64,000 bases of DNA, from assembly GCA_008694505.1 (NCBI GenBank), contig VZDJ01007755.1, forward strand, positions 1,193,409-1,257,408, written 5' to 3'. The stretch's first letter is position 1; every line of letters starts with the position of its first letter. Origin of the DNA: Cyanoderma ruficeps. Taxonomy: Eukaryota > Chordata > Aves > Passeriformes > Timaliidae. Both the position numbers and the translations under genes were made by a program. Positions 36,071-48,600 of the stretch are shown piece by piece. The notes below the pieces were generated by a model. It worked only from the letters and a program-made list of their open reading frames with translations. It did no database searches and had not been told where the DNA came from.

Positions 36071-39000
36071 TGAATAAAAGAAATCACTTTTGTGTATGAT
36101 CCTTCATGCACCTGTTAAGTGCAGGGTTTTTTAAAGGCAGTTCCAAACAAGTTCCACATTTCAAGATCAAAATGTCACATCCTTTCAGGTATGAATATAC
36201 TGGTTCATTTTTAAGAACAACACTTTTTGGTAGGTGAATTTACTCTTGAAGTTTTTAAGTAATTTTTTTTAAGTTAGGAAACGTTTAAAGAGGGAAAATG
36301 GAGAAGCTTCCTCCCTTTGGTATCCTTTTTAGAAGAGAAATATACAGTTTGCATTTCTTGTTACCATAAGCCTAACTTCCAGTGGTCTTGAAAATCTGAG
36401 GCTCTGAGATTGCTACATCTACTATTTGGCAGCTTTTATTCATATTTCCAGTAATTTTATTCCAGGAAAACAATGGTGTCCTGCTAGGGCAGGGTATTGT
36501 GCATCAGTTTCCTTTTGCAGACAGATAGTCTTTCTTTGTGTGCATAATGCCCTGTGTTTCCATCTGAGTCAAATAAAACTGGAATAGTAAAAGGAATTTG
36601 TATACTTCAGTACCACAGAAAACAAAAATCATTACAGTTCTATATTTTGGTACAGTTGAAGACCAGGTTTCAGAGTACTTTTACGATGTCATTTGTTTTT
36701 GCTGAGAAATGCACTACAGTCTGTATTCTCCTAATTACTAGCTTAGTATATATTTAGTATTCCCTATTAAATATTCTTGAAAATTAACTTCTCCTGGTGC
36801 CCTCTATCATTTTACTCTTGCATTATCTATGTGGCAAACCTCACTTCTGTTCCTCCTACTCACTGGCAAAGCTTCTTCCCACAGGTTTACTTCTTTACCT
36901 TTCTTATTTCACAATTTCAAAGAAAGATGAAACACAAAGCTGTTGGTTTCTTGCTTTGGGATATCTTTGACATTCTTCATGTGTGAAATGGCAAGAACAC
37001 TGACTGAGTTTTTTTCCCTTATGCTTCTGGAAAAGACTTTGAGGGACTGTGAGCAGACTAGAAGCATTTGGAGCCCATTCAGATGATGTTTACTGTAAAC
37101 AGAATCTCATTTATCTCTCTTGATTTGACTTAAGCAGTTATCAACAGAAACAAAACAGGCAACAAATAAACAATTCTGTTATAAAGTGCATTTTCATGGG
37201 ATAATCACGAACATCATACAGGATGTGTTGTAGGAGAAGCTGTAGATGAGCTGGGAAGAACAGTATAAAAATAAAAGTAAAATGTAACTGTGTTTTTATA
37301 TATTATAATTATAAGAGGGAAAAAAATTACCATAGTTGTTTTTCATGTTTCCCAACTTCAGTTTTCCATCGTATAGTTTTCCTTTACCTATTTCTAACAA
37401 TTTTGGGAGCCACAAACTACTGGAAACCTGATAATTAAAAAAAACAAAAACCCACAAAAACACATTCAGAGCAGTCCTACCTCTCTGTAAAGGACAGACT
37501 CTTTGTTTTTCTTGCCTAACATTTTATTACTAGGGATTCGTGCATGACTTTACAGTCTTTGTTCTTTGGACTACATCTGTTCCTGCTGTTTGTTCACCAC
37601 CTGAAATCATAACCATTTGTTTGTGACATCACAATTAGTTACTGTGAAGATGATTAGATTGTTACCAACAGATGATTATGATTTCAGATGGTAAATGAGC
37701 AGCAGGAGCAGATGATCTCCTAAGGAACAAAGATACTTGATCTCATACAATAGTTTTCAGTGACAAAAAAAAAAAGATAAAAAGAAGAAAAAGGAAAGAA
37801 AAAAGCAAATAGATATTCTGAAGAGTTTCTTAAGTCTGTAATGAGAAAATTTGATATTTTTCTGTAAATAACATTTATTTTAGTATTTTTAAAAGTTACT
37901 TCAATATTAGATTAAGAAATATAAATTAAGAAATATAAATGATACAAAAAGATTTGGTGTTATTGTAAGCCCTAAATGTTTGGCTACATTCAGATCCTTG
38001 CTTAAATGTTTCTTCATCAGCTTTTCTGAGAAAATACATGCAACATAAATTATGTATTTATGAAATTTTACATACTAATACATCTTCACATTGAAGGAAA
38101 CAAAATTTATGTGAACTTTGTGGTTCTGGCCCTCAATAGTTTCAGAAAGATAATTTTTATATAGTTCTCTAATTGTTTGTTTTTCAACTGGGGATTTTGG
38201 TGAAGACTTCAAGTAGATAATTTAATACTCCAGGGTTTCCATGAGCAGGAACAGAAGTCTACAGTTTGGGAATAAAGTTTTTGTTTTCTAATTTGGGCAT
38301 TTTTAATGGGAATGTTTATGTGTTATATTTTGCTGAAATATGTAATTCTTTTGGGTATATTTCAAAGGTGATTATAGTGGATTGTGTGCATTTTTACTTG
38401 TTAAGTGCTGCTGTTGCATTGGACTTGGCTTCTGAATTGCTTCCAAATTTATTCAACTTTTTCAATTATAATGCACTCTTGCTAGGAGTTACATTGGTAC
38501 ATCACTAAGTGTTTGATGAATTATTCACCATTCTGACTAGAAACCACAGTAAAGGGGTTGACAACCCCATTTACTTGGTGAAAGGCCACAGAACAGTAGT
38601 TTTCCATCTGTTCATTTTCATATTTTTGTTCTGTTTAGTGGGGATTTTTTTAGCTAACAAACTGTCAGGTGAGCATTATACCATCAACGGAGCAGTTCCT
38701 TCAGCTGAGCCATTTGTCCTCACTTTCTATGTCTCACAGTCTTGTCTAGAGTCTCTTATCACAGCTGGTTATGTTTAAATAATACCTTGCCTCTGTAACT
38801 GCTGAGTTGATTTGCTAATTTTCTAATTAAATGTTCTTTCTAACTGAAGGCATGGGAAAATTAAATTTAGAAGCAGAGGAGATTTGTTCAATTTTGTTTC
38901 TTTCCTAATTTACTGAAGCTAGGAAATCTATGCTGCATTTGGCATTATTAATAACTGATGGGTTATCTTTCAGTTTCATCTAACAATGAAAATTTTATCC

Positions 39001-40607
39001 AGTGCAACACCAATTATATGCAGCTTGCAGATATTTTTTTTAATAGCTGAACAAACTTCTAAAACACCTAATATTAGAAAACATATTAACAAAACAGGCA
39101 AGGAGAGTTATTTTTTCTTTGCTGTTTTGAGAACTAGTGACAAGAGCCAAATTACCATTTTTGTGTGTGAGTTGGATTTGGGTTCACCTCTGGAGTGTAA
39201 GACAACAACTGCAAGTGGTCCTTCTTTTCCCACATTTCCCCTTTTGAAATGCTCAGTTAAGTGCTTAAAGTTCTGCAAGTTTTTCAGCTTCAGAGATGAT
39301 GATTTCTTTGCTGACTTTAGAGTACAATGTGTATTTATAAAGAACCTAGTGTTTTAAGCATGTGCCCAGAGCATTGGAGACTTAGTTTCCTTCTTCAGCA
39401 GAAGGAGTATTCGTGGAGTGCATAGTAATCTGGATAATGGCAGCTGCCTTTTGGAAATGTGTATCTGACACAATTTGCAGCCAGAAAAGAAAAAATCAAA
39501 TGCTATTAAAATATAGGAAATTCACAGGGAAGGAGTGATTTAAAGTAATCATGACTGTAGTTTGCCTGTTGATTGAAACTCTTGTGAATGAAAGTGAAGA
39601 TGTGTATTCAGGTGTTTTCTGGCTGGTTTACAGATATTCTGCCTATTTTAGATACAGGTTAAAAAGAAAGAGAAACCTGCTGCCTGGTTCTTAAGTAGTA
39701 TAGATTGTGCATATGTAAGAAACAGAGACTTGGGTTATGAGGTTTGTGGTTTGGGTGCTCTCAGGATGAGAAGGAACTCAAGTCACCTGTCTGCGGGGAG
39801 TGCTTAGCCGTCAGGCTTTTGATGTATAAAATGTATGAAGAGTAAGCAGCCACCATGACAGGAGACAGCCAGCTCTATTGATAGAGATAATTTCAGATAA
39901 TGTATCCTTGTTTTTTTATCAGTCTCCTAAAAGGCCAAAAAGAATTACATTTATTTAAGGTTGCTAGTCTATTCCTTTGAAAAAATCTGCACATGAAGTA
40001 GAAAATGCAGAGCTCTTTTTTGATATTAATTCTCAAATTCAAAATGAATGATGTAATTATGCTAAGTATCTGCATTTCATTTTCTGTCTTCAGGTGAGAA
40101 AATGGAGCAGTATCACATAATTCACCTCAGTACAGTGTTACTCTAAATACTTTCATTTTTCTGGAATCTTTTCTCCTTTTCCATCTCCCTTCCCTCTAAC
40201 GTAGAACCCACCAGGTACCTCACCCTTAGTCTAGGATAATCGTGTCCCTGAAAAATTGAATCTCCTGACCTGAAACTTTGTTGCTGTCAGAACTAAAACT
40301 TATTTCTCCACTCTTTCCTTGGTGCCCTTTCAACATCAAACACCGCTTTCTTCTCCTCTGATTTCCTCTTGACTCATATGTATGCTGTGCTTGTTGATGC
40401 CTCCCCCCGCCTTGGCCTTAGCTTCAGCAACCTCTCTGTCCTTGTCTGGTAGATTTGCTCATTCTTTCATCTCTTCTCTGTGTGGGTCAGGCCTTTGTTT
40501 TCATCATCACCATTCTCATTCCCCGCCTCATCTGTTAATGAGTAATCTTGCCTGCACAGGTTGCCTCCAGTTGCACTTAGGCACTCTCCTAAATTGCTTT
40601 ACCCCCA

Positions 40608-40650
40608 CAAACATCACTTTCTTGTAGCTGTTACAAGAAAGTGATGTTTG
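40608..40650. repeat. Perfect 19-bp inverted repeat with 5-nt loop
   Basis: The left arm 40608-40626 is the exact reverse complement of the right arm 40632-40650. The loop is gctgt. The first mismatch is immediately outside the outer pair. Transcribed in the STAU2 pre-mRNA it would form an uninterrupted 19-bp stem. It has no coding role and no recognised repeat family. Confidence 0.95.
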
Positions 40651-42352
40651 ATCTGCCAGCTCACTAGCTTGATTTGCTCCTGCTCCAAATTTGCTGATCC
40701 TCTTTACTGATAAGAATACTGACCTTCCTTCTGTATTTAGATTGGTTATTTTCCGAACCTGTTCAATCTTAATCTTTGGTTATGTGGTACATGGACATAT
40801 TGCTGGAAAATTATGATGCAGAAACTATGTAAAACTTACAGTTGTAGATGTTTCATCTGTCTATTGGAATATTTCATTAAATATCCTGTAGACATTCCCC
40901 ACTGCAAACACTGTGTCTTATTTTTTAACACGATCTTACATATTCAAACAGAAGTAAAGCTGGGGGAGAATTCAAAGGAGTTTCCTCATGTGAGTTAAAT
41001 GCCAAATATTACAGAAATGCATACAATTTAAGTCCTGCAATACTGCAATTTCTGTTTTGGCTATACAGAAAATAGTCCAGTGAAATTAGGCATATCAAGA
41101 CCTGATTTCATGAAGAACTAAATAGTATTTACTTCAGTATCATGGTATTTTAAGGTTAAACAAAAGTTAGCATTTTAATGAGTGGCTTTATATAACATCA
41201 GCTTGTTTAAGGTCATGTAGACGAGATCTTTTGATTGAAAGACATTGTGTAATGACAAAACATTTTTTCATGTCTGAATATTGCAGTAGCTAGTGACTTA
41301 GAAATACCACGGATAGCTGTGTTAAGTAGGTAATGATTGCAGCTTGGTATTTCAAGCCAAGATTGTGTGTAGACAATTGCTGAGAACGTAATGGCCATAC
41401 AATCTGCCTATTCAATTGTTTGACTGACCTTTTCTGAGTTCCTACTGAGGTAATAAAATTTGAACATATTCTAGTATATAAATAGCCTTTTACACTGAGT
41501 GAGGTATAAAACTATAATTTCTTTTAATTATAATATTTACATTTTTCAGTCTTGTTATTGAAGTAGTTATTTGGTTTTGTAAATTCTGTCTATTTTTAAT
41601 GTCAGTTGATTTGTAATGGGCCATATTTTAGGGCATGTTGAGAACCTGCCAGTTGCTGACAGTTACTCCTGTCAGGGAGTAATTATTGCATTTGAGTATC
41701 CCCCATGCCTCTAAAGTTCTTGTCCATTTGAACGTACAAAATTGTGAAGTCAGGATTAGATCCACTTCTAACTTTTCCTTCTTACGGCCTTACTACAAGA
41801 TTTTTCCCTGCACTTTGTGTACCACATTACAAAAAGGCTTTATTCAATGTGACTACAGATAGCATAATCTGAAAGAAAGCTTTTTGATGATTATCTAGCA
41901 AGTATTTTATTCAGTTCCAAAAATACTGATTATTTCCTTATGAACAGTCTTTTCGTCATCTAGTGATGGGTTATTTCAAATACCAGGGTGCTAAACTTAA
42001 TTTATAAGCACATCATACACAGAATTATACTGTGGTTTACTCTGCATCATTGCACAAGACATGAAAACACTCCTTTGTGCCATGACCCATGTCACTGGTT
42101 GTAGTGCAGGGAAGAGCACGTGCTCTTCAGCAGGGTCAAGGGAAGTCTTATTACAGCTGGCACTGTTTCTGACACATGAACAAGTATAGCTTTTCTGTAA
42201 GATAAGCAAGAACTTGGGGAGAAAACTGTATTCTCTGGGAGAGAATAAAGTTGTGGTTTAGACCAAGTATATATGAAAAGTCAGTGAGTGAACACAGAGG
42301 AAGAGTATCCCTACAGTACTGATTAAGTATGGAAGAGAAAATTAGCACTGAC

Positions 42353-42395
42353 ATATATATAGAGAGAGGTCTATATGGACAGATATATAGATAGA
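42353..42395. repeat. TATAGA-rich low-complexity patch
   Basis: Imperfect alternation of TATA and GAGA/TAGA units in intron sequence; probably a decayed microsatellite. Confidence 0.5.
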
Positions 42396-43959
42396 TGTGC
42401 AGATTGACAACACAAGCCTGATTCTGTAGGCCATCTTGTGGAGTTGAATGATAAAATTTAAATCTCCACTTCTCATGTTTTCTGATCTTCCTGACAGAAA
42501 CAGAAAATTGGAAATAGGACACCAGTGGTACCTGTGTAGACTCTAATAGCTGTGAGTGCAGGCAGTGCTGTCATCACTCTGAACTTAATTTAGTAGCCCA
42601 CTGGTGTGGAGTAACTTGTCACTGTTCCTGTATCAGCAAATTCTGGTTTTGGATTCTTAATACATTGAGGCTTGTTCAGTAATAGTCAGTTGTTCTTCTT
42701 CACCCCATTCCCCATGCAGACAGTTCTTCTAATGGTTAGTTTTGTTTACCACAAACTCCAGAAAGTGGAAGACCCTTTGGCAGAAATGTCCCGTCTTCCC
42801 AGCCAATGGGACACAGAAGAGAAAGGGTTAGGGATAAAAATGACATCACTCAAACAGAACTTTTGGAGATTGTCTCTATTATGGCTGCTGTGAAAAAAGG
42901 TGTAATCAAAGCACTGAGATTACATTTCCAGGGCAAGGCTTGTGAGGGATTGTTGGGCCATTTTGTCTCTTATTCATACATTTTGCTTTGGAGAACAAGC
43001 TATTTTGCAGTTATCTAGAATGTGACAGCAAAAGTAGACAATGGAAAATGAAGAAATTTATTCTTATGTAAGAAAGGTCTTTGGTGTGTTTTCATAGACT
43101 TCAGAAGATTGTGAGAGACTGCTAACAATTACTGCCAATGATGAATAAGACATGTTTTTTAAATGTTAGTGATTACATTGCATAGCTAGCTTGCATATTT
43201 TTGTAACACATTTGCCCACAGGTTTAAGTAATGTAAATGGAAATTATTTTAACATGTTTCATAAATGTACCTCTAAGTTAATGTCCAGCAGAAGGTGCAA
43301 TGCTGTTGGTCTATTTTAGTTCCTGTGACTTCTAATAATTATGATTCTTCCTGTGGAGTATGGTGAAGCTTGTATAGGATAAATATTTAGCAGACACAGA
43401 GTTTTTTTCTTAGCTGAAAAATAAAAAAGAATGAAAATGTTTGCCTGAAGATATTCTCCTGCAATGCATAAAGGTGTTAGAGGATAGTATTTCTTTCTCC
43501 CATGCTTTTTAATCAACTGATTGTTAGAAGACAAATTAAGATAATTTCTGAAGGGTTCTTTTGTTCTTACATTTAATCCTCTGTTGTTATTGTATTTCTT
43601 GTCATTTGATAACTCTACTACTGTAACTAAATATATTTATACATTTCCTATAATACAGCAGAGTTGAAGTAAGCAGGCAACAGTGAGGAATGATATATAA
43701 AATATCCTCAGTAATACATTAAAAATAGATAATGAATTAAAATTAATATATGTTTTATAGAAGTTTTCAAAGAGACCAGGTTTTTATTGGCTTTTTAAAA
43801 CAAGTTTGTAAGAAGCTTCATGAAACATAGGCCCTGAATATAAAAAGTTAATATCTTGCAACTACATTAATGTAATGTCTAGAATATTACATTACTTTGT
43901 TTCCAGAGATAATCAATGATGGTAATATAACATCTGCCTCTCAGAGCCAATGTATGATT

Positions 43960-44040
43960 TGAATTAATTATTGCTTATAAAGCACTTTGAAGTCTTTAGC
44001 AGTAAGGTGTTGCAAAGTGTAAAAGTACTATTATTAATTT
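43960..44040. repeat. Possible ancient SINE/LINE tail
   Basis: 'ttataaagcactttgaagtc' followed about 45 bp later by 'gtaaaagtactattattaat' resembles the conserved 3' tail of ancient amniote interspersed repeats (an aaagcactttga motif followed by an attattatt tail). The family was not determined. Confidence 0.35.
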
Positions 44041-45902
44041 AACATCACCATTAAAGTCAGTACTTTAAGAGCATTTGCTATACTCTGCTCAATATCTTTC
44101 TATTCATCATATGCTGCATATTAGTTATTTTAACATTTAGAAAGCTTAGTAATCTGGAAGTATTCCAAACCATTGTTCCAGACAGCAGTTAGATATTTGG
44201 GTGGATCATGTAAAAACAGTGAAATGGCTGAGAAAGCATGTAAAATGTTTGTTTTAAATAATATTACATCAATGGAACAGACATCTGCAGCACTGAATTT
44301 GATTTTAAACTTCTTTAAACTTTTTTTTTAAGTTAACATTGTACTATGTTTTTCTAAAATTGAATGGGGGGGCCTAATATCATGTTATTTCTAAACAAGT
44401 AGACTGTTTTATTTTTTGTTCTGTTTTCATTTCTGTTTCTGAAATATTTGTGGGAAATCCGATTTACAGTGGGTAGTTCTTAGGAGGTGGTGAACACCTG
44501 CCACTCAGTATTTTTATTGCTGTTTGGTTTTGTAACCTAACATCAGCTATCAAGATCTGTATTGTCTTTTTTTTCAATTTTCATTAATTTTATGTCTTCT
44601 CTAAGACTTTAAAAATACAGAGAGAGGTAAGCCTTGGAGGTTACAGCCTCGGGGAAAGCATATAAAGTCTCTCTTCTCATATGGTGATAATGTGCCCTAA
44701 AATAATGCTGTGTATTTACACAGATGTTTATCTATTAGATTATGTTTGAAATTGTCCCAGATGGAGAAAAAGAAATTTCAAGGATCCTATCCTCCATCTT
44801 TCCCAGCAGCATTGTCTTGAATTTGTGCTAGCTCTGGAGTTCAGCTCTGGAGTTCAGTCTACTGCCTTTGAAGCCAGTTCTAAGCTAGGTAAAAGGAGCC
44901 TTAATGTTCAGGATCCAACCAGACTCCCCAGCCCTGTGGAAGTAGGTGGGGAGAGCAATCAGGTGAATAACATACATCTTTGTAAATGATATAAGCAGAT
45001 GTTCCAGATTTCTAAAAGCAATATGAATTTAAAAGCCAAATGTACGAGTAAATCAATTAAAAGATTCACCTGTAAGCAGTTTGCTGAGTCGGCAGTGAGG
45101 AAGTTCCATTTTCACCATGTAGTTGAAAATGAGGATATTAATTACAGGTAATATTTTTTGAGTCTTCTCCTTGTGGTAGACATTTTATTTAAAAGTACTA
45201 TTTGCACTTCTAGGATCAGAGGAATCTTTCCTAGGTACTGGAAATTAATTTCCTCCTCTTCTTTGAATTTATTCTACTTTCTGAGATTAATTTAATATGT
45301 ACTGCAAATGAATTAAGCATTGAACCCTTTGATTTCTCTTGGGATTACTAAATCAGTTAACAAACAGGTTTATTATCCCTAGAATGAAATGCCATATGGC
45401 TCAGGTTCACTCATATTATATGTTAGATTAAAGTATGTTCTTAATATGAAATTATACATTTCAAGCTCATTTTCTGATGTATTAATAATAAGAAAAAGGT
45501 TTTCCTCTTGTATCAGCCAACTGATTATTTGTGTTTCCAAAAAATGCTTCATTGTGTAAGAAAACTAGCAAACTGGAGACTTAATTCTACACGTTTCCAT
45601 GCACAGGTCAGTCAGCAAGACTGATCAAGTATGTGCTTCTGTTTCCAAGCAGGTTTAGGGTTGAGATATTTTCTAAAAAGATATTAAAAATATTTAAATA
45701 TATATGTATTATCCCTAATTTACATGTCACTGGAAATATTTAGATGTAATTCACATAAATAAATTAAGCTCTTTTTAATGTTTACCTTAACTCCTATTGA
45801 TATTAAGTAGGACACATATATGCTTTCCTTTTTAGTATAAATGTTCTCAAAGGCAAGTAGCTATTTGAAAACTATAGGATGAAAACTATAGGATATGCAG
45901 CT

Positions 45903-45926
45903 AAATAAATGAATAAATAAATAAAT
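45903..45926. repeat. (AAAT)n microsatellite
   Basis: A short run of AAAT units with one GAAT interruption. Confidence 0.75.
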
Positions 45927-46527
45927 TCCTCTTCACTGCAGAGCAGTCAGTCACATCAGAGTCACTAGCACAGTAACACTGTGGCTGTAGGGCAATTTAA
46001 GATTTTTTAACCACAGGCTGCCCTTGTGATTCAGCAAACACTTTAAGTCAGCACTTGAGGCAGTGCTGCTACTGCAGGGAACCACAGTGCCCTTCCTTTG
46101 CCTCCAGTAGCTCATTCTCGTGAACATCCCTACAGGGTCCTACAGGTGCTGGTGCTGGCAATAGAGCAGCTGGAGAGTACAAACACCACCTGTAGGTGGG
46201 GGATAAAGCTAAAGGGCTTCTGGTGACAACAGTGCTGATATAGACTAGTTTCAATTATTTGTGAAAAAACATCTTAAGTTATTGTATCAGATAGAAGGTA
46301 GAAGAATGTAAAGGAATAATGATTGTGCTACTATTTTGAAGTAACATCTGTTCCTCATGGTTTGTAGGTCTCCAAACATTTTTTTTCATATTGTGTATTC
46401 TATGCTAGCCACAGTTTTAAAATTAAGGTCTGTACCATTTTAAAAAGAGTTGGGGAAGAGGAAGAAGAGGGGCACTTCGGTTCTGCTTTGCTTCTAAATA
46501 GGTGACTTTATTTACAGTTACTGTAAA

Positions 46528-46540
46528 ATATATATATATA
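46528..46540. repeat. (TA)6 microsatellite 111 bp upstream of an exon
   Basis: A short TA run in the distal part of the 13.1 kb intron, outside the acceptor's polypyrimidine tract. Confidence 0.65.
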
Positions 46541-46650
46541 CTGCTTCTAAATTCTTACTTTGTTTTTCCCTGTAAAATATGTTAATGAAAATTGTCTACA
46601 TGTCAAACCCATTCTAAAGTAATGAGAATGATCTTTGCTTTTGTTTTCAG

Positions 46651-46958
46651 CACCAAAGGGAATACTCCATCTCTCTCCTGATGTATATCAAGAGATGGAA
46701 GCAAGCCGCAACAAATCAGCCTCTGGTACCACTGTAAGCTATTTGTCATCCAAAGAAATGAGCCAGACTTCTAGCTCTTTCTTCAGCATATCTCCTACAA
46801 CAAATAGCACGGCCACAATTGCCAGGGAACTTCTCATGAATGGAACATCCCCAACTGCCGAAGCCATAGGTCTAAAAGGAATATCTCCTGCTTCCCCCTG
46901 TTCTACAGTGCAGCCTTCAAAACAGCTGGAATATTTGGCAAGGATTCAAGGCTTTCAG
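46651..46958 (+). CDS. STAU2: STAU2 coding exon, tubulin-binding-like region and start of dsRBD5 module
   Basis: This is the largest exon here (308 nt), with acceptor gcttttgttttcag and donor gtatgg. Its first two bases complete the split Thr codon, followed by 102 codons ending GFQ. It opens with PKGILHLSPDVYQEMEASR and continues into a serine/threonine-rich stretch (about residues 22-56) likely to be phosphorylated and disordered. The ATIARELLMNG helix and the AEAIGLKG segment follow; this part corresponds to the tubulin-binding-like domain of Staufens. It ends with SKQLEYLARIQGFQ, which starts the C-terminal Staufen-swapping/dsRBD5-like module. The continuation expected after GFQ (an Ala-rich helix) is not found downstream in the window. 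Reading through the donor gives 13 more codons and a TAG at 46998-47000. Confidence 0.96.
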
Positions 46959-47391
46959 GTATGGGAGGGGGAAAATGAAGCTCTTCAACCAGAATCGTAG
47001 CGTTGCCATCAAGGTTTCACTCTTGCCCTCTTGAATGTGGGCATGCATGTAACTTATCTTGTAAAATTAGCTGGTGTCTGAGGCAGTTTCTGGGTCCAGG
47101 AGATACAGATTTCTACCAATATTTGCGTCCCTCCTTCTCTTTTGTTCCTTCCTTACATTTATCTTACTGCAGCCCATTTTTCTCTCCTATGTCTCTTCTC
47201 CTTAAATAATTACAGGCTTAAATTATGCTCTTAACTTGCACTTCTTTGAGAGTCTTCACCTTTTGGTTTCTCCCTTTGACTCTGATCCAGAAGCTACTGA
47301 TGCACCACCTTACCTTTGCATTTGTCTTCTAGGCCAGGTCATTCAAGTAGTTTTTTTGCTTCCCACCCTGCACCTCTTAAATGTAACCTGA

Positions 47392-47829
47392 TGTTTTGGT
47401 TTAGGAATGGTACTACCCAATTTAATGTCCCACTGACACTCTCAAAACTACTGCCACTCACTCACTCACTCTCCCTTTCCTTCTCCCGCCTCCCCTTGTG
47501 GTGGGCTGGAGGGAATTGGAAGCATAAAAGGTAAATACCCTGGGTTGTGATAAGAACAATTTACTGGCAACAGCAATGAGATGAGAAAATGAACAGTAAC
47601 AGCAACAGTGCTAATGACAGAAGGTAGAAGAAATGAGCAATTCCTATGGCTGTTCCCTGAGAACAGCCAATGCCTGACCACGCCCTCTGCTGTGCTTACT
47701 TGACTAGAGGAGACTCCGTCCCCCAAACCTGCCAACGACATGAGATGGTGTAGAATAATGTCCAGGTCCTACCCATGGCCCCTCCTGACAATTGCAAAAA
47801 TAAACCCTGTCCTTGCCAGAGCCAGGACA
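47392..47829 (-). repeat. 3' LTR of the defective ERVL-type element
   Basis: A 438-bp LTR, TG…CA in + orientation. It aligns with 52965-53375 over its length: the shared 'aggaatggta' start, 'ataagaacaa' midpart and 'ccaggaca' end are easily seen. The two LTRs differ by many substitutions and small indels, which marks an old insertion. An AATAAA at 47799-47804 reads on the + (STAU2) strand. Confidence 0.85.
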
Positions 47830-47848
47830 TTATCCACCCCTTATTCTA
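47830..47848 (-). other. Polypurine tract next to the 3' LTR
   Basis: On the minus strand an AAGGGGTGGATAA-type purine-rich stretch directly precedes the LTR start TGTCCTGG. This is the position of the plus-strand primer in retroviral elements. The compact LTR element at 58.0-60.3 kb has a very similar tract at the same position. Confidence 0.6.
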
Positions 47849-48169
47849 TACTGTCTATAGCATGCCCAGATCCTACGCATTCCAACTATACATATGTATA
47901 TAGAAGCAGAGCTATCATTTCCATAGTCAATGGCTGTTCCTGCAAGATGTCTGTTGAGGTCATTTAGTCCATGACTGTGGGTTCTGTTTGTCCTAGATGT
48001 CTTCCAGGGCAGAAGAACTGGTGTGCTGTCAGCTGGTTGCAAGCTGCATCACAAATTCACTGCTGGTGCATCTGGAGCAGTCCATACTCATTGTCCATCA
48101 CAGTTATGGCATCAGTGTCATTCAGCAACCAGTGTTATACAATTCAACACTACAGACTGTTCTCAGATT

Positions 48170-48600
48170 CAAAAATCTAAACCCCTTGGAGGTACACATG
48201 GCATTTCCCCGTCCCTCTGCATTACCCACCAAATGCACCCAGGTCCTTAAGCAAAAACAATTCCATGGATGGGTTTGCTTTTCCCTGAGGCAGGACTAAT
48301 AATCCAAGCTGTCTTCCCTAATACATTCGTCGTACTCACCACAGGGGCTAACAGTGGTTGCTTCTACCACAGTAAGGACATAATACTTGCCTTGGTGGTT
48401 TTGTGGGGGCGTGGTATAATTGATTTGCCAGGCCTCCCCATATTTTGACTATTGATCCCTACACCACAGGGGCTTTACCCTCTTGGCCTGTGGAATAACC
48501 TGGGAGACTGCGTCCATGCTTAAGTCCACCCCTTGATCACAAGCCCATCTATGTGTTGCATTTCTTCCCTGATGACCTGAGGCATCATGGGCCCACTAAG
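48170..48600 (-). pseudogene. Integrase remnant of the ERVL-type element
   Basis: The minus strand first shows a zinc-finger-like H-x4-H pattern near 48592-48560. An open stretch leads into the catalytic core, where W-Q-I-N (near 48430-48419) stands at the position of the first catalytic Asp, which appears replaced by Asn. The frame then jumps near 48350-48330 straight to what looks like the C-terminal domain, ending about 48180. The middle of the core, including the other acidic residues, is deleted. In-frame stops add to the damage. The assignment rests on the pattern and on the element's gene order. Confidence 0.65.

Larger units (their letters stand above)
33542..46650 (+). other. STAU2: STAU2 intron of 13.1 kb
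   Basis: A long AT-rich intron from gtaagt to tttgttttcag. Contents recognised are the CR1 fragments at 33738-34330 (-), 34410-34676 (+) and 35931-36070 (-), a perfect hairpin at 40608-40650, a TATAGA-rich patch near 42353-42395, a possible ancient repeat tail at 43960-44040, a 13-bp direct duplication at 44830-44855 and an (AAAT)n run at 45903-45926. The remainder, including open stretches around 38266-39357, shows no recognisable gene. Confidence 0.85.

Noticed and set aside
38266..39357. Three + strand open stretches (80, 89 and 123 codons) in the same frame
   Set aside because: They are separated by several stops, the peptides are hydrophobic and low in complexity, and there is no homology or splice context. 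Chance open frames in AT-rich intron explain them.
41665..41690. Short inverted repeat ttactcc-tgtcag-ggagtaa
   Set aside because: Only 7 bp per arm, which is common by chance in a window of this size.
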